A DNA stretch of 64,000 nucleotides from Pseudomonadota bacterium (GCA_018261615.1 JAGTSE010000014.1:62001-126000); one strand, 5' to 3'; counted from the first letter of the stretch, positions 44,513-55,760 are shown. The notes: generated by a model not told the origin, from the letters alone. Made by a program: numbers and translations.

Positions 44513-45816
44513 GATTTATCCCCATTTCCGTCAAAATTCAGTCGGCCTTCGTGCTGCGCGCTTTCGCAGGCGCGTACGGGCTTCACGGAACTTTCCGGGC
44601 TGATATCAGCAATAAACTGGTTTAATACACTCTCTTTTTCGAGTGTGCGTTCGGCATATTCACGTGCCACCGTGTTGTTTTTGGGCAGCGCCAGCGCGCG
44701 CTCAATGCCCCAGGTCAGCGCCTCGACCGATTCCGGCTCTACACAGACCGCGATGCCCGGCTCTGCCAGACAGAGTTGTCCAAGCTCAGTACTCTCTTCG
44801 GCAGTGATGACGGCATTACCGCCCACCGCCAGGATATTGGTCAGCTTTGACGGCAGTACCGCATCGGCCGCGCCGCGTTTCTGGATAACCAGATGACAAT
44901 CGCCCATTTTCAGCAGCGCTGGCAGTGCGTCGTACGGCTGCAATGGGAAGAAGATGACGTTGCTCAGGCCACGTTCACTAACCTGTTTTTCCAGCCGCGC
45001 CTTCCCCCCACCCTGACCGACAATGACAAACAGCCACGGATGGGTGTTTAACTGCGCAGCGGCTTCAATGACGTTTTCCAGCCCCTGCTTCTCACCGATG
45101 TTGCCGGAGTAAAGAATGATTTTTTTGTCATCCGGCAGACCGAGGTTGCGGCGCAGTTCCGCAACATTTGCTGCGCTGACATCGCGAAACCGCGCCACTT
45201 CCGACCAGTTCGGGAAGAAGATGATTTTGTCGGTCGCCACCCCTTTCTCGCGCGCTTTGTTCATCATTGAGCGAGAGATGGTGGAGACGCTATCGACGTG
45301 ATGCAGGTTGCTGCGTTCAAATGCGGTCGCCAGCTTCGCTACGCGGCCGCTTTTACCTTTACCCGCCATCCCCAGACCAAGCATGGCGTCCACTTCATAA
45401 TCCTGAATGTGCAGCAGCGTTTTTGCGCCGCTCAGTTTGGCCAGCAGACGCATCCCCGGCGTGCAAAACAGCGTTGGCACCACGCCGATAATGCGGTCCG
45501 GTTTCCAGCTACGCTGTGCCATCAGTGGGAAAAAACTGCTGAGGGCAAAGCTGCCCAGATGCAGTAAACGCTTCAGGGTCGATGGCTGTTTTGGCACATA
45601 CAGCGGGCAGCGCCACACCGTGGCGGCGCCCTGCTCTTTACACCAGCGCCAGGCGCTGTAGTGCTCGCCGACTTTCCATTCCGGATAGTAAGGCGGCGCC
45701 GTGATCACGCGCACTTCATGGCCCTGACGGGCCATCCATTCCACCATTTCGCCAGTGTACTTACCGATCCCGGTCAGCTCCGGCGAATAGTTGATGCCAT
45801 AGACCAGGATTTTCAT
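44509..45816 (-). CDS. wcaI: Colanic acid glycosyltransferase WcaI (GT4)
   Basis: A GT-B glycosyltransferase, thought to add the first fucose to glucose-PP-undecaprenol. At 435 residues it is about 28 longer than E. coli WcaI (407). The body aligns to the usual end NQFIADI and then runs on through a polar tail ([19 protein letters not shown]...) until the stop overlaps cpsB by 4 bases. The tail may come from loss of the old stop codon. The N-terminus [20 protein letters not shown] and the [20 protein letters not shown] donor segment are well conserved. Confidence 0.94.
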   Translation of the reverse strand: MKILVYGINYSPELTGIGKYTGEMVEWMARQGHEVRVITAPPYYPEWKVGEHYSAWRWCKEQGAATVWRCPLYVPKQPSTLKRLLHLGSFALSSFFPLMAQRSWKPDRIIGVVPTLFCTPGMRLLAKLSGAKTLLHIQDYEVDAMLGLGMAGKGKSGRVAKLATAFERSNLHHVDSVSTISRSMMNKAREKGVATDKIIFFPNWSEVARFRDVSAANVAELRRNLGLPDDKKIILYSGNIGEKQGLENVIEAAAQLNTHPWLFVIVGQGGGKARLEKQVSERGLSNVIFFPLQPYDALPALLKMGDCHLVIQKRGAADAVLPSKLTNILAVGGNAVITAEESTELGQLCLAEPGIAVCVEPESVEALTWGIERALALPKNNTVAREYAERTLEKESVLNQFIADISPESSVKPVRACESAQHEGRLNFDGNGDKS

Positions 45817-46286
45817 AAACCCGGTACTCCCTGCGCGTCGAGAAAATAGGCGCGGCTGTTGTCATGCACCAGCGGGTCGGCAACCAGCGACTCCGGCGTC
45901 CCCCAGCGATAGTCATTGTGCTGATCCGGCGGTAACGCGAGCGTCTGTTCGTCCACGCGCAGACGGAAACCCAGCACAATGTAGTGGGTGGAAAAATCGC
46001 TACCGGAGAAATTATCGTCATAGAAGTGCTGCCAGACGCCGTAAAACTCGCCTGCTGACATCGGCAGACGCAGCCCCAGTTCCGCCAGGGTCAACCGCTC
46101 GAAAGCGGCCGCCAGCGGCTCGTCCTTTTGCACGCGTCCGCCCGGCACAAACCAGTATCCCTGCGCCGGACGGTTAGTGCGCTTGCCGAGCAAAAACTCG
46201 CCGCGTGAGTTTTCCACGATCAAATCAATGGAAATCAGCGGGGTGGAGCGTACCACCGTGGCAAAATCTTCCTGACTCAAAAACAT
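45813..46286 (-). CDS. gmm: GDP-mannose mannosyl hydrolase Gmm (WcaH)
   Basis: A Nudix-fold enzyme that hydrolyses GDP-mannose to GDP and mannose by attack at carbon, perhaps balancing GDP-mannose and GDP-fucose. The 157 residues show the altered Nudix box [23 protein letters not shown] (residues about 49-71), lacking one of the standard glutamates, as in E. coli Gmm (about 160). It overlaps wcaI by 4 bases and lies 2 bases after wcaG. Confidence 0.96.
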   Translation of the reverse strand: MFLSQEDFATVVRSTPLISIDLIVENSRGEFLLGKRTNRPAQGYWFVPGGRVQKDEPLAAAFERLTLAELGLRLPMSAGEFYGVWQHFYDDNFSGSDFSTHYIVLGFRLRVDEQTLALPPDQHNDYRWGTPESLVADPLVHDNSRAYFLDAQGVPGL

Positions 46287-46288
46287 GC

Positions 46289-47254
46289 CTACCCCCGGAA
46301 CCGGTGCTGGTTTTCAAGGAACCACTGGTAGGTGCTCGCCAGCCCAGCTTCCAGTGAGATCTCGTGATACCAGCCAAGCTGATGCAGACGTGTCACATCC
46401 AGCAGTTTACGCGGCGTACCGTCCGGCTTGGTGGCGTCAAACACCACGCGGCCTTTGTAGCCGACAACGCTGGCCACGGTTTGCGCCAGTTCGCGAATCG
46501 TGCAGTCCACACCGGTACCAACGTTGATATGCGACAACATCGGTTCGGTATTCTCTTGCCACACTTCACGCGCCAGCTCCTGAACATGGATGCTGGCTGC
46601 CGCCATATCGTCCACATGCAGGAATTCACGCATCGGCGTGCCGCTTCCCCACACCACCACGTCCGGGGTGTTCTCCTGCGTCGCCTCGTGGAAGCGGCGC
46701 AGCAGCGCCGGGATCACATGCGAATTGCTCGGGTGGAAGTTATCGTGCGGACCATACAGGTTGGTCGGCATCACCGAGCGGTAGTCGCGGTGATACTGGC
46801 GGTTGTAGGATTCGCACAGTTTGATACCGGCGATCTTGGCAATCGCGTACGGCTCGTTGGTCGGCTCCAGCGTCCCCTGCAACAGTTCACTTTCTGCGAT
46901 CGGTTGGTGCGCCAGTTTCGGGTAGATACAGGACGAACCGAGGAACAACAGCTTGTTCACGTCATGCTTATGCGCTGAGTGAATGATGTTGCTCTCAATC
47001 ATCATGTTTTCGTAGATGAAGTCTGCCGGATAGGTATTGTTCGCCACAATACCGCCAACTTTTGCCGCCGCCAGGTAAACCTGATCGATAGGGTTGCTGG
47101 CGAAAAAAGCATCGACAGCAGCGGGATCCAGCAGGTTCAGCTCTTCACGGGAGCGCAGTACCAGTTCAACATCCGCACGTTGTTCGAGCTGGCGAGCAAT
47201 GGCTGATCCCACCATCCCGCGATGGCCAGCCACGAAAATACGTTGTTTGGTCAT
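46289..47254 (-). CDS. wcaG: GDP-L-fucose synthase WcaG (Fcl)
   Basis: Epimerises and reduces GDP-4-keto-6-deoxymannose to GDP-L-fucose with NADPH. The 321-residue SDR has [10 protein letters not shown] near the N-terminus, GSSCIYP as the serine strand and YAIAKIAG (Tyr-x3-Lys, about 136-140). It acts after Gmd, whose gene is 2 bases upstream. Confidence 0.97.
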   Translation of the reverse strand: MTKQRIFVAGHRGMVGSAIARQLEQRADVELVLRSREELNLLDPAAVDAFFASNPIDQVYLAAAKVGGIVANNTYPADFIYENMMIESNIIHSAHKHDVNKLLFLGSSCIYPKLAHQPIAESELLQGTLEPTNEPYAIAKIAGIKLCESYNRQYHRDYRSVMPTNLYGPHDNFHPSNSHVIPALLRRFHEATQENTPDVVVWGSGTPMREFLHVDDMAAASIHVQELAREVWQENTEPMLSHINVGTGVDCTIRELAQTVASVVGYKGRVVFDATKPDGTPRKLLDVTRLHQLGWYHEISLEAGLASTYQWFLENQHRFRG

Positions 47255-47256
47255 GC

Positions 47257-48378
47257 TTAAGACTCCAGCGCGATGGCAACCTCGTAACCGTGGGCTTTAA
47301 GCAGTGAGTGTTTTTTCGCTGCTTCCAGATCTTTCGCTACCATCTCGGAGACCATCTCCTGCAGCGTGGTTTCCGGTTTCCAGCCCAATTTTTCGTGTGC
47401 TTTGGTCGGATCGCCCAGCAGGGTTTCCACTTCCGCAGGACGGAAGTAGCGCGGGTCAACGGCGATGATCACATCACCCGGTTTCACGCCAGGAGCATCA
47501 TGGCCAGTCACGGAAACCACAATGCCCTTCTCTTCTACGCCAGTGCCTTCAAAGCGCAGTTTGATACCCAGCTGCGCCGCAGCCATTTCCACGAACTGAC
47601 GCACGGAATACTGCACGCCGGTAGCGATAACGAAGTCTTCCGGTTTTTCCTGTTGCAGCATCATCCATTGCATTCTCACGTAGTCTTTTGCATGGCCCCA
47701 GTCACGCAGGGAGTCCATGTTGCCGAGGTACAGGCAGGATTCCAGACCCTGAGCAATGTTGGCGATCGCTCGGGTGATTTTACGGGTGACGAAGGTTTCG
47801 CCGCGACGCGGAGATTCGTGGTTAAACAGAATGCCGTTGCAGGCATACATGCCATAAGATTCACGGTAGTTCACGGTGATCCAGTAGGCGTAAAGTTTGG
47901 CAACCGCATACGGAGAACGCGGGTAGAACGGCGTAGTCTCTTTCTGCGGAATTTCCTGAACCAGACCATACAGTTCAGAGGTTGATGCCTGGTAGAAACG
48001 CGTTTTCTTCTCAAGGCCGAGGAAGCGAATCGCTTCCAGCAGACGCAGCGTACCCATCGCGTCCACGTCGGCGGTGTATTCCGGGGATTCAAACGATACG
48101 GCCACATGGCTCATCGCGCCCAGGTTGTAGACTTCATCCGGTTTAACTTCCTGCAGGATACGGGTCAGGTTAGACGTATCCGTCAGGTCGCCGTAGTGCA
48201 GATGGAACTTTGGATTGCAGGTGTGCGGATCCTGATAGATGTGATCCACTCGCTCGGTATTGAATGAGGAAGCACGGCGTTTAATACCATGAACTTCATA
48301 GCCTTTTTCCAGAAGCAGTTCTGCCAGATAAGAGCCATCTTGCCCGGTTACGCCGGTGATGAGAGCGACTTTAGACAT
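47257..48378 (-). CDS. gmd: GDP-mannose 4,6-dehydratase Gmd
   Basis: First committed step to GDP-fucose. The 373-residue SDR has [12 protein letters not shown] at residues 8-19, ASTSELYG with the catalytic Thr and Glu, and YAVAKLYA (Tyr-x3-Lys, about 157-161). The length equals E. coli Gmd. It lies 25 bases after wcaF. Confidence 0.98.
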   Translation of the reverse strand: MSKVALITGVTGQDGSYLAELLLEKGYEVHGIKRRASSFNTERVDHIYQDPHTCNPKFHLHYGDLTDTSNLTRILQEVKPDEVYNLGAMSHVAVSFESPEYTADVDAMGTLRLLEAIRFLGLEKKTRFYQASTSELYGLVQEIPQKETTPFYPRSPYAVAKLYAYWITVNYRESYGMYACNGILFNHESPRRGETFVTRKITRAIANIAQGLESCLYLGNMDSLRDWGHAKDYVRMQWMMLQQEKPEDFVIATGVQYSVRQFVEMAAAQLGIKLRFEGTGVEEKGIVVSVTGHDAPGVKPGDVIIAVDPRYFRPAEVETLLGDPTKAHEKLGWKPETTLQEMVSEMVAKDLEAAKKHSLLKAHGYEVAIALES

Positions 48379-48403
48379 AATTTATTTTCCTCAATAGTCC
48401 CTG

Positions 48404-48958
48404 TTAGGGGGTTACCTTTTCAACGCGTTCGCGCGTCATCACTGCGGGATTGCCACGGCAAATTGCATTTGCCGGAAGCGATTTAAAAACACTGCTGCGC
48501 GCACCGACTACCGTCCCGTCGCCGATGAAGACGCCTGGCGCGACAAAGACATCCGTCGCCAGCCAGCATTTCTCACCAATCACGATTGGCGTCGCGTTAA
48601 TATCGAAATGCGCGCTCTGATAATCGTGACTGCCGGTGCACAAATAACATTTCTGTGAAACCACGGAATTTGCGCCGATGGTGATATCGCCAAGGGTGTA
48701 CAACACCGCGTCATCACCGACCCAACTGTAATCGCCTAATGTTAATTTCCATGGGTAGGTAATCTTTACCGATGGGCGAATAACCACGCCCTTACCAACC
48801 TTTGCGCCAAATAAACGCAAGAGGAATGCACGCCAGCGATACAGCACCTGTGGAGACCAGGCAAATAATGTCGCCTGCACCGCCCACCACAGTTGAACCT
48901 TAATAGCATTGCCGCCCCGAAAGCCTTTCGGCACGGAGAATCCTTGTAAATCCTGCAT
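48404..48958 (-). CDS. wcaF: Colanic acid O-acetyltransferase WcaF
   Basis: A 184-residue left-handed beta-helix acyltransferase. The hexapeptide repeats run from about residue 60 (KVGKGVVIRPSVKITYPW) to 170, with the active-site-like CYLCTGSHDY near residue 110. It is one of the two cytosolic acetyltransferases that decorate fucose residues of colanic acid. The length is close to E. coli WcaF (182). Confidence 0.95.
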   Translation of the reverse strand: MQDLQGFSVPKGFRGGNAIKVQLWWAVQATLFAWSPQVLYRWRAFLLRLFGAKVGKGVVIRPSVKITYPWKLTLGDYSWVGDDAVLYTLGDITIGANSVVSQKCYLCTGSHDYQSAHFDINATPIVIGEKCWLATDVFVAPGVFIGDGTVVGARSSVFKSLPANAICRGNPAVMTRERVEKVTP

Positions 48959-48980
48959 CTTTATTCCCTATATTTGAGCG

Positions 48981-49727
48981 TTATGCTTTGTTATATAAGG
49001 CCTTTGTTTTGCCAGTCGTCCGCATGCGCAATATATATGACAATTGCGCCCAAAAATCCGGGACTCGTAATATCATGCGCTGAACTTTGCGGGCATCCTT
49101 ACATAATTCAACGTTATTAGAGGTAGATACGCCGCCCATCGAAAATTCAGATACCAGCCCTTTCAAACGCTTGAAAGGAAAACCGGCTTTAAACATTCTG
49201 GCCGCTAATGCGTAATCGGAAGAGACTTTAAATTGCAGATCGTAAGGGTATGTTTTCAGACCATTCACAGGGAAAAATATGGCCTGATGGCTGGCCGGCA
49301 GGCTGTGGTAAATATACCAGCCATGTTTGGCGCGACGGCGTAATTTGTTACCGTCGCCAAAGTCCAGCAGCGCATCGCCAATATACATGGCATTTTCGCG
49401 TTCTTCAGCTAACTGGCGAACAACATCCACAATTTCCTCATGGAAAATATCGCCAGAATTCAAAAACAATGCATAGCGTCCGGTCGCCATGTCAATGCCT
49501 TTATTCATAGCATCATAAATACCTTTGTCACGCTCACTGATAAAACGTAAATTGTATTGCCCGTTGCGATTTTTCAGAAATTCCGCAGTGCCGTCCTGTG
49601 AGCCGCCGTCAACGACAATCCATTCGAAATCGATATTCTGCGCTTTCGCCAGATGAGCCAGAGACTGCCAGGTCTTCATCACACCTTCATAATTTCGAAA
49701 CGCGACAGTAATAACACTTAGCAGCAT
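48981..49727 (-). CDS. wcaE: Colanic acid glycosyltransferase WcaE (GT2)
   Basis: A 248-residue GT-A family 2 transferase with [24 protein letters not shown] and the DxD-equivalent FLNSGDIFH near residue 95. It is thought to add the second fucose. The ATG at 49727 gives [10 protein letters not shown] as in E. coli; an in-frame Met three codons earlier is possible. It lies 13 bases after the wcaD stop. Confidence 0.95.
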   Translation of the reverse strand: MLLSVITVAFRNYEGVMKTWQSLAHLAKAQNIDFEWIVVDGGSQDGTAEFLKNRNGQYNLRFISERDKGIYDAMNKGIDMATGRYALFLNSGDIFHEEIVDVVRQLAEERENAMYIGDALLDFGDGNKLRRRAKHGWYIYHSLPASHQAIFFPVNGLKTYPYDLQFKVSSDYALAARMFKAGFPFKRLKGLVSEFSMGGVSTSNNVELCKDARKVQRMILRVPDFWAQLSYILRMRTTGKTKALYNKA

Positions 49728-49740
49728 ATGACCCACCTTT

Positions 49741-50961
49741 TCATGAATTCACGATATTCAGCGCTTTACGCAGAATAAACGGACAAACAATTAAAAACGC
49801 ATATTCGGGGCTAAAAATTGACCCCGTAAAAAACAACGATATAGGCGTAAACAGGTAAAGCTGCACGCGAAAGTTTTGATTATTACCAAAGGCATTTACC
49901 ATCATCTTCCCGACTTTGGACAAATACCAGCCTGTTAGCAACACTGCGAACCATGAGAAATAAATAATCAGCAGATACAGCCCATTGTCTATTGTTTTCC
50001 CGACGTCTGCACCGTTAAAGATTCCGAATGATGCGACGTATTCATAAAGTGAGCCAAATCTTACCACCCCATCAATATTGGTCAGTGAATATCCCACCAT
50101 CACCAGCGGACCGATAATACGGTAATAAGAAGATGAACCTTCCGTGCCTAAATCGCCGAGTCGTTCTGCAATATAGGGGAAAGCGAAAACCACGCCGACA
50201 ATAAATACTGAGAGTGAAATAATTGCCAGCGGCAACTTTTTACGCATCGCCTCTTTGTTCAGATACTGGAATGCCCATTCCAGTAAATAAAACAGGATAA
50301 AAGTCATTACCCCAGAGAACGATCCCGAAAGTACTATGCCTGCTAAAATCATAGCATCGGTCTTCGGCGTTTTGATACCAAACTGTTTGATACTGAGCCA
50401 AATTGAGATTAATGCCAGAGCGAAGAATGCCGGTTCGAAATATAATGCAGTAGTACGCTTACCGCCGAACTTGATAAAATTCAGCACGTAACTGTTGCTG
50501 TAGATGAGGTATTTAGAAATACTCTCCATCAAACTACTTCCACCAGTGAGAATAATCTGGGCCATCTCCATCACCGCGAGCATCACCACTATTGCCACGA
50601 CCACATAGAAAAATCGTAAAATCTTGTGATAATTATGCGGTGATATGGTTTTAAAGCGGATGCTCCACACCATGCCAACAATGACCACAATGTAGACAAA
50701 CAGCATGGTTGAAGTGACATATTTGCCGGGATCGAGCGATTTACCAAAAATAAAATTAAACAGCGTTAACCCGGCTCCCGCTCCCAGCGCCATCATCAAT
50801 TTTTTCAGATTGATTTTGTCGAGGTAGAGCAGCAACAGCAGCGGCAAAAACGTCACGATAGTGATCGGGAAACTTTCACCGAGCTGCATGATTTTCACGT
50901 TAACCAGCAGGTAAATCACCGGCAGCAGCAGGTAGCTACAGATTCTGATAGAACGAGACAT
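49741..50961 (-). CDS. wcaD: Colanic acid polymerase WcaD
   Basis: A 406-residue integral membrane protein with about ten or more helices, the Wzy-type polymerase of colanic acid. The N-terminus [20 protein letters not shown], the periplasmic [20 protein letters not shown] segment and the C-terminal [19 protein letters not shown] agree with E. coli WcaD (405). The ATG at 50961 lies inside the wcaC 3' end (26-base overlap); the ORF extending to 51138 is a shadow of wcaC. This polymerase is intact, unlike the O-antigen wzy. Confidence 0.95.
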   Translation of the reverse strand: MSRSIRICSYLLLPVIYLLVNVKIMQLGESFPITIVTFLPLLLLLYLDKINLKKLMMALGAGAGLTLFNFIFGKSLDPGKYVTSTMLFVYIVVIVGMVWSIRFKTISPHNYHKILRFFYVVVAIVVMLAVMEMAQIILTGGSSLMESISKYLIYSNSYVLNFIKFGGKRTTALYFEPAFFALALISIWLSIKQFGIKTPKTDAMILAGIVLSGSFSGVMTFILFYLLEWAFQYLNKEAMRKKLPLAIISLSVFIVGVVFAFPYIAERLGDLGTEGSSSYYRIIGPLVMVGYSLTNIDGVVRFGSLYEYVASFGIFNGADVGKTIDNGLYLLIIYFSWFAVLLTGWYLSKVGKMMVNAFGNNQNFRVQLYLFTPISLFFTGSIFSPEYAFLIVCPFILRKALNIVNS

Positions 50962-52153
50962 ATTCCTCCAGCATCTGTTGTCCACTGTAGGCCTGGCGGC
51001 TGCGTGCGCTAAACGCGTCGAGGCTTTCACCAAACACCGCCTGTGCAATTTCTGCTTTACGGCACTGCACCAATGGCAGCACCTCTTGTTCGGTAAAAGT
51101 TTTACCGCCGGATTTCTGCAACACTTCCCTCGCCGCATCGCTGTGCGTGGCGATCACTGGCACGCCAATGGAGAGCGCTTCACAGAGGATCAACGGGTAG
51201 TTATCCACCCGGGAAGAGAACACCAACGCATCCATCTGATTGAGTTCACTCATCAACTGACGCTTGTCAGTAAGAAAACCGTGATTGACAACGTTTTGCC
51301 CCGCAAACGGAGAAAACTTGCCAAAGGTGTGCAGCTCCACGCGGTCAGCCAGTGCCATAATGTCACGTACCAGCTGCTGGTTGGTTTTACCGTCATAGCG
51401 CAGGTCATGGGCAACCACAGCGATTTTCGGTTTTCCTTCGGTGGCTTTTACCGGCGCGAGCTCAGCCAGAATCGCCTCGGTCGCGACATCAATACCGTTA
51501 TTAATAATGCTGCAGCGGCCTGCGCCATAGAGGCTGTTAAAAGCGTCAGCCACATGCTGGCTGGGGGAAATAAACTGACAACCCAGCGCCAGCATATCGT
51601 TAAACAACTGGCGCTTGTGGTTGACCAGTTGGTGCGCACGATCCACCTTCACCGGCGGATAGTTGCTTAATGTCGGGCATTTGCGGCAATTCTCTTTCCA
51701 GCCTTCGCAGCCGTCGGTAAAGGCGCAGCGCCCGGTTACGCTCCAGTGATCGTGCAGCGTCCAGACCAGCGTGACGTCAGGTTTGTGCGCTTTCACTTTC
51801 TGGCAAAATGCCACCAACTCATCAAGGTTCAGCCAGTAGCTGTGCATCACATGAAAGTGCAGTACCACCGGCCCTTGCGTACGAGTCACGGTGCGATAAA
51901 GATTATTCAAATTGCCAAAAACATCGCGGTTAAACAGGCGGAACAGCGCGAGATTAGCAACAGAGGTCAGACGAGGCGTCTGCTTGTAAACCTGCGGGTA
52001 GTTATCGTGGCTGACACTTTTTTTCCCGCCTTTACCGTAGCCATAAATAAAACGTGACTGCATACCCTTTTGCAGAGCGCGCTGGTGCAAATCCAGCGCC
52101 ACGCCCGCAGCGCCGCCTTCGGCAAGGCGAACATTGAACTGTAAGATATTCAT
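50936..52153 (-). CDS. wcaC: Colanic acid glycosyltransferase WcaC (GT4)
   Basis: A 405-residue GT-B transferase, equal in length to E. coli WcaC. It starts with FNVRLAEGGAAGVALDLHQRA and has a cysteine cluster CAFTDGCEGWKENCRKCPT near residue 150 that suggests a bound metal. The donor site is FSSRVDNYPLILCEALSIG. Probably adds galactose. It overlaps wcaB by 4 bases and wcaD by 26. Confidence 0.95.
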   Translation of the reverse strand: MNILQFNVRLAEGGAAGVALDLHQRALQKGMQSRFIYGYGKGGKKSVSHDNYPQVYKQTPRLTSVANLALFRLFNRDVFGNLNNLYRTVTRTQGPVVLHFHVMHSYWLNLDELVAFCQKVKAHKPDVTLVWTLHDHWSVTGRCAFTDGCEGWKENCRKCPTLSNYPPVKVDRAHQLVNHKRQLFNDMLALGCQFISPSQHVADAFNSLYGAGRCSIINNGIDVATEAILAELAPVKATEGKPKIAVVAHDLRYDGKTNQQLVRDIMALADRVELHTFGKFSPFAGQNVVNHGFLTDKRQLMSELNQMDALVFSSRVDNYPLILCEALSIGVPVIATHSDAAREVLQKSGGKTFTEQEVLPLVQCRKAEIAQAVFGESLDAFSARSRQAYSGQQMLEEYVSFYQNL

Positions 52154-52641
52154 TTGATCACCTTCACGCGCGCTTTCTCGCCAACCACCAGTGCGTTATC
52201 GGGGATGCTGTCGAGTACGACGCTTCCCGCGCCGATGGTGACATTGTTGCCAATGGTGATGTCGCCAATGATCACGACATTCGCGCCCACATCGACGTTG
52301 TTGCCAATCACCGGGCAGGCCAGATTATCGGCACCACGATTACCGATGGTAACGCCGTGACGAATCGTGAAATCATCACCTGCTACCACATTTTTATTGA
52401 TCACCACCGCGTAGCCGTGATGGATGGTAAAACGGCGCCCGATGGTCGCAGCAGCCTGAATTTCGTAGCCAAACAGACACTCGGTGACAAAGCGATAGAA
52501 CAGGATCGCAGGCGCTGCCCACAGGTTGTTGATGACATGTTTTTTGCGCCACACCGAGCAAAAGTGAGCAATACGGTAAGCCGCAACCATGCAGCAGGGG
52601 CGCAAGCTCCAGTGGTTTGCGCGAAAATCGTCCAGTCGCAT
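52150..52641 (-). CDS. wcaB: Colanic acid O-acetyltransferase WcaB
   Basis: A 163-residue hexapeptide-repeat acyltransferase, similar to serine acetyltransferases, with repeats from about residue 65 (AATIGRRFTIHHGYAVVINK) to 150. The catalytic histidines are in the HHGY and IRHGVTIG segments. One of two acetyltransferases of the operon. Its ATG shares one base with the wcaA stop, and it overlaps wcaC by 4 bases. Confidence 0.95.
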   Translation of the reverse strand: MRLDDFRANHWSLRPCCMVAAYRIAHFCSVWRKKHVINNLWAAPAILFYRFVTECLFGYEIQAAATIGRRFTIHHGYAVVINKNVVAGDDFTIRHGVTIGNRGADNLACPVIGNNVDVGANVVIIGDITIGNNVTIGAGSVVLDSIPDNALVVGEKARVKVIK

Positions 52642-53486
52642 TATTTCCCCCGCAACCCGTCAGCCAGTCGTTTACCGTTACGCAGCGAGAACAATGTCAG
52701 CAGCGTGCGCCAGGTCATGCGCTTATTGCGGATCTGATACAGCGTAAACAACTGATATTTTTTACTGGCACGATCGAACTTGTTTTTATGCTTACGATAA
52801 AAGTGGAAGTAGCCAGAGAATTTCTTCGGCGACGAGGTTATTTGCATTTCGCCGTGGTTGACGTGCAGGATCTGCGTGGCTTCTTCAATCTTCCACGGTT
52901 CGCCATATTCATCCACCATGCGCAGGAAAATATCGTAATCCTGAGCCGCTTTCAGTTGCGTGTCGAACAAGCTCTCTTTGAAGCGCCAGGCCCAGGTAAA
53001 GACCTGGTTGCCGACGATGTTGCGCTTCCAGAACAGCTTGCGCGAGAACGGCGATTTCGGATACAGCGGCAAACTGGTCGGTTGAGCATAAACCTCGCCC
53101 TGGCAGAGATAATCATTTGCATAGAGAAACGCACGAGTGTTAAGCAGATGTTTGTGCGCCAGAAAAACCGACAGCCTGTTTGACGTCCATTCGTCGTCAT
53201 CGTCAATTCCGGTAATGTAATGCCCTTGCGCTTGTAAAATCGCCTGGTTACGCACCGCACAAGCCCCCGAGTTATGGGGATTGCGCGTATAGCTCACGCG
53301 TGAATCGCCTAGCTCCTCAACAAACTGTTGCAGTTGTTCATACGCGTCGGAACAGTCGTCCACCACAATCATTTCCCAGTGCGGGTAATCCTGACGCAGC
53401 ACCGATTTAATGGCGCGGATCGCCAGCTGTTGCCGGTTCCAGGTTGGCATATAGATAGAAATTAATGGGTTTGCTGTTGTGCTCAT
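52641..53486 (-). CDS. wcaA: Colanic acid glycosyltransferase WcaA (GT2)
   Basis: A 281-residue family 2 transferase with IYMPTWNRQQLAIRAI, IVVDDCSDAYEQL and the metal-binding GIDDDDEWTSNRL near residue 94. It is thought to add glucuronic acid from UDP-glucuronate, so it depends on ugd. The length is close to E. coli WcaA (279). It lies about 100 bases after wzc. Confidence 0.95.
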   Translation of the reverse strand: MSTTANPLISIYMPTWNRQQLAIRAIKSVLRQDYPHWEMIVVDDCSDAYEQLQQFVEELGDSRVSYTRNPHNSGACAVRNQAILQAQGHYITGIDDDDEWTSNRLSVFLAHKHLLNTRAFLYANDYLCQGEVYAQPTSLPLYPKSPFSRKLFWKRNIVGNQVFTWAWRFKESLFDTQLKAAQDYDIFLRMVDEYGEPWKIEEATQILHVNHGEMQITSSPKKFSGYFHFYRKHKNKFDRASKKYQLFTLYQIRNKRMTWRTLLTLFSLRNGKRLADGLRGK

Positions 53487-53589
53487 GATGCGATCCCTAA
53501 TGCGTTCAACATGCCACGTTCGCCCCCACGTCTGCCCTCCTCCAGACGGAGGAGGGCAGTTCGTGTTAAAGATTGAAGTGAGGGACTGG

Positions 53590-55758
53590 TTATTTCGAAT
53601 CGGACTTGTATTCGTATTCGTAGTAGCCGTAATCCTGATAGCCGGTCGCGCGGCGGAAAATCGAGTTCAGGATCACGCCCTTAACCTCAATACCGTTCTG
53701 TTCAAAGCGACTGAGGCTGGTCTGGATCTCTTTGAGGGTATTCACAGCGTAGCGAGCCACCATCAGCGTGGTGCCGGCATGACGACCAACAATCGCCGCG
53801 TCCGTCACCGCCAGAATTGGCGGCGTGTCGATCAGTACCAGGTCATAATGGCTGCTGGCCCATTTCATCAGTTGCGTAAAGCGTTCGCTCATCAATAGTT
53901 CGGACGGATTCGGCGGCACCAGACCGCGTGGAACCAGATCGAAGTTGCCGATAGAGGTCGGTTTGGCACAATTCTCTACCGACCCTTTTCCGGCCAGCAC
54001 ATCGGACAAGCCGTTAATGTTGTCGGTACCCAGCAGTTCGTGGGTGTAGCCCTTGCGCATATCACAGTCGATCAGCAGCACACGTTTGTTCGTCTGACTG
54101 ATCACCGCCGCGAGGTTGGCGCAGACAAAGGTTTTACCGATGGAAGGACTGACCCCGGTCATCATCAGCACATTATTAGTGGACTGCATCATGGCGAAGT
54201 GCAGGCTGGTACGCAGACTGCGCACAGCTTCAATCGCCAGATCCGTCGGGTTACCCACTGCCAACAACTGCCGCTGCTTGTAGCGCTTAACGCCCTTAAC
54301 GGTTTTGACGCTATCCCGCGCTTTTTGCCATTCGGAAAGCGGGATGCTGGCATAAACGCTGATACCATGCTCTTCGAGGATCTGCGGGCTTTCCACACCG
54401 CGATTGAACAGTGAGCTCAGCAGAACGCCAACCACGGAAACAATCAGGCCAAGAATAATGCTGCCGAGAATGATCAACGCTTTCTTCGGTTTCAGCACGC
54501 CAGGTTGGGTGATCGCCGGGTCAACAATGCGTACATCGCCCACAGTACTGGCCTGGGTAATCCGCAGCTCCTGCTGTTTATTCAGCAGTTGCATATAGAC
54601 CTGCTGGCCGGATTCGACATCACGCGTCAGGCGAACAATTTCCTGTTGCGTTTGCGGCATCGCAGTGATGCGGTCATTCAGCTTCGCTTTTTCATCTTCC
54701 AGCGCTTTACGTTTTTCCAGCAGCGTGCGATATGCCGGGTGAGCTTTGGTGTACAACTTGGAGATTTCCGCTTCACTGAAAGTCAGTTGGTTCAACTGCG
54801 CGTCGATGTTGACCATCGAATCGAGCACCGATTTGGCTTCCAGCGGCAGATCGACAGAGTCTTTGGTCTGGCGATAGGTGTTGAGCTTATCTTCTGCGAT
54901 GTCGAGATTGTGGCGCACTTCCGGCAGCTGTTTATCAAGGAACATCAGGCTCTTCGCCGCTTCCTCAGATTTACGCTCGATATTTTGCTCAAGATAATTA
55001 CGGGTAATACTGTTCAAAATAGCGCGGATCTGATCGCGGTCTTCACCGGTATACGTCAGGCTGAGTACACCGGTATCCTTACCGTTCTCCACGACCGTCA
55101 GGTTGTTTTGCAGGTTGTTAATCATCCCCAGCGTGGAGAATTTAGTGACGGTAAACTCAGAGTCATTCGAGGCGAGAATGTCGCTCACCATCATGGTCAC
55201 GCCCTGCTTGTTCAGCAACTTGCCGACTTCGCCACGCGCCTCAAAACCGCCATCGCTGGTTAACTGATACTGTTTTGGGCTCAGCACTTTCAGCGTAAAG
55301 GTTTGCTGATTCATGCTGGCAGGCAAAGTAAAGATGGTGACTTTCACCGTCTCGTCCTGCCGCCCCATCAGCCGCTCCCAGCCAGTACCGAACAGCGGAA
55401 AGGTATTTTTCACCACAGAGATGTCGAGATCCAGATCTTCAACAGTTTTGCCCAGCACCAGACGCGACTGGATAAGCTGGATTTCTGCATCTGACGCGGG
55501 TGGCTTGTTTGTCAGGGCGCTGCTAATATCCTGCACCAGTGAACTGCCGGTGTTTTGTTCGATTTGCACCAGTGAATCGGCGCTGTAAATGGGTGTCGCA
55601 AACAGGCAGTAGACAATCGCGATCAGTGCAAACACCGAGGTGATGCCCAATACCCACCAGCGAGCTTCAATGATAGTGCCGAGCAAACGGCCAATATCAA
55701 TTTCATCATTGCCCACCATCGGGGCAGCAGAATGCGAATGGTGTGTTTTCTCTGTCAT
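53590..55758 (-). CDS. wzc: Tyrosine-protein kinase / polysaccharide co-polymerase Wzc
   Basis: A 722-residue inner-membrane protein controlling high-molecular-weight colanic acid. Order: first membrane helix (about 33-52), a Wzz-like periplasmic domain with coiled coils, second helix (about 428-448), then the cytosolic BY-kinase. The kinase has Walker A GVSPSIGKTFVCAN, Walker A' LLIDCDMRKG and Walker B LVLIDTPP. The C-terminal tyrosine cluster YQDYGYYEYEYK is the autophosphorylation site, dephosphorylated by Wzb. The ATG at 55758 gives MTEKTHHSH; the extra 12 codons upstream in frame overlap wzb. Confidence 0.97.
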   Translation of the reverse strand: MTEKTHHSHSAAPMVGNDEIDIGRLLGTIIEARWWVLGITSVFALIAIVYCLFATPIYSADSLVQIEQNTGSSLVQDISSALTNKPPASDAEIQLIQSRLVLGKTVEDLDLDISVVKNTFPLFGTGWERLMGRQDETVKVTIFTLPASMNQQTFTLKVLSPKQYQLTSDGGFEARGEVGKLLNKQGVTMMVSDILASNDSEFTVTKFSTLGMINNLQNNLTVVENGKDTGVLSLTYTGEDRDQIRAILNSITRNYLEQNIERKSEEAAKSLMFLDKQLPEVRHNLDIAEDKLNTYRQTKDSVDLPLEAKSVLDSMVNIDAQLNQLTFSEAEISKLYTKAHPAYRTLLEKRKALEDEKAKLNDRITAMPQTQQEIVRLTRDVESGQQVYMQLLNKQQELRITQASTVGDVRIVDPAITQPGVLKPKKALIILGSIILGLIVSVVGVLLSSLFNRGVESPQILEEHGISVYASIPLSEWQKARDSVKTVKGVKRYKQRQLLAVGNPTDLAIEAVRSLRTSLHFAMMQSTNNVLMMTGVSPSIGKTFVCANLAAVISQTNKRVLLIDCDMRKGYTHELLGTDNINGLSDVLAGKGSVENCAKPTSIGNFDLVPRGLVPPNPSELLMSERFTQLMKWASSHYDLVLIDTPPILAVTDAAIVGRHAGTTLMVARYAVNTLKEIQTSLSRFEQNGIEVKGVILNSIFRRATGYQDYGYYEYEYKSDSK

Positions 55759-55760
55759 TA

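Noticed and set aside
50962..51138. 59-residue N-terminal extension of WcaD
   Set aside because: It lies wholly inside wcaC in another frame and lacks any conserved sequence; the ATG at 50961 fits the family.
54505..55263. 252-codon open frame on the + strand opposite wzc
   Set aside because: Antisense shadow of wzc with no family signature.
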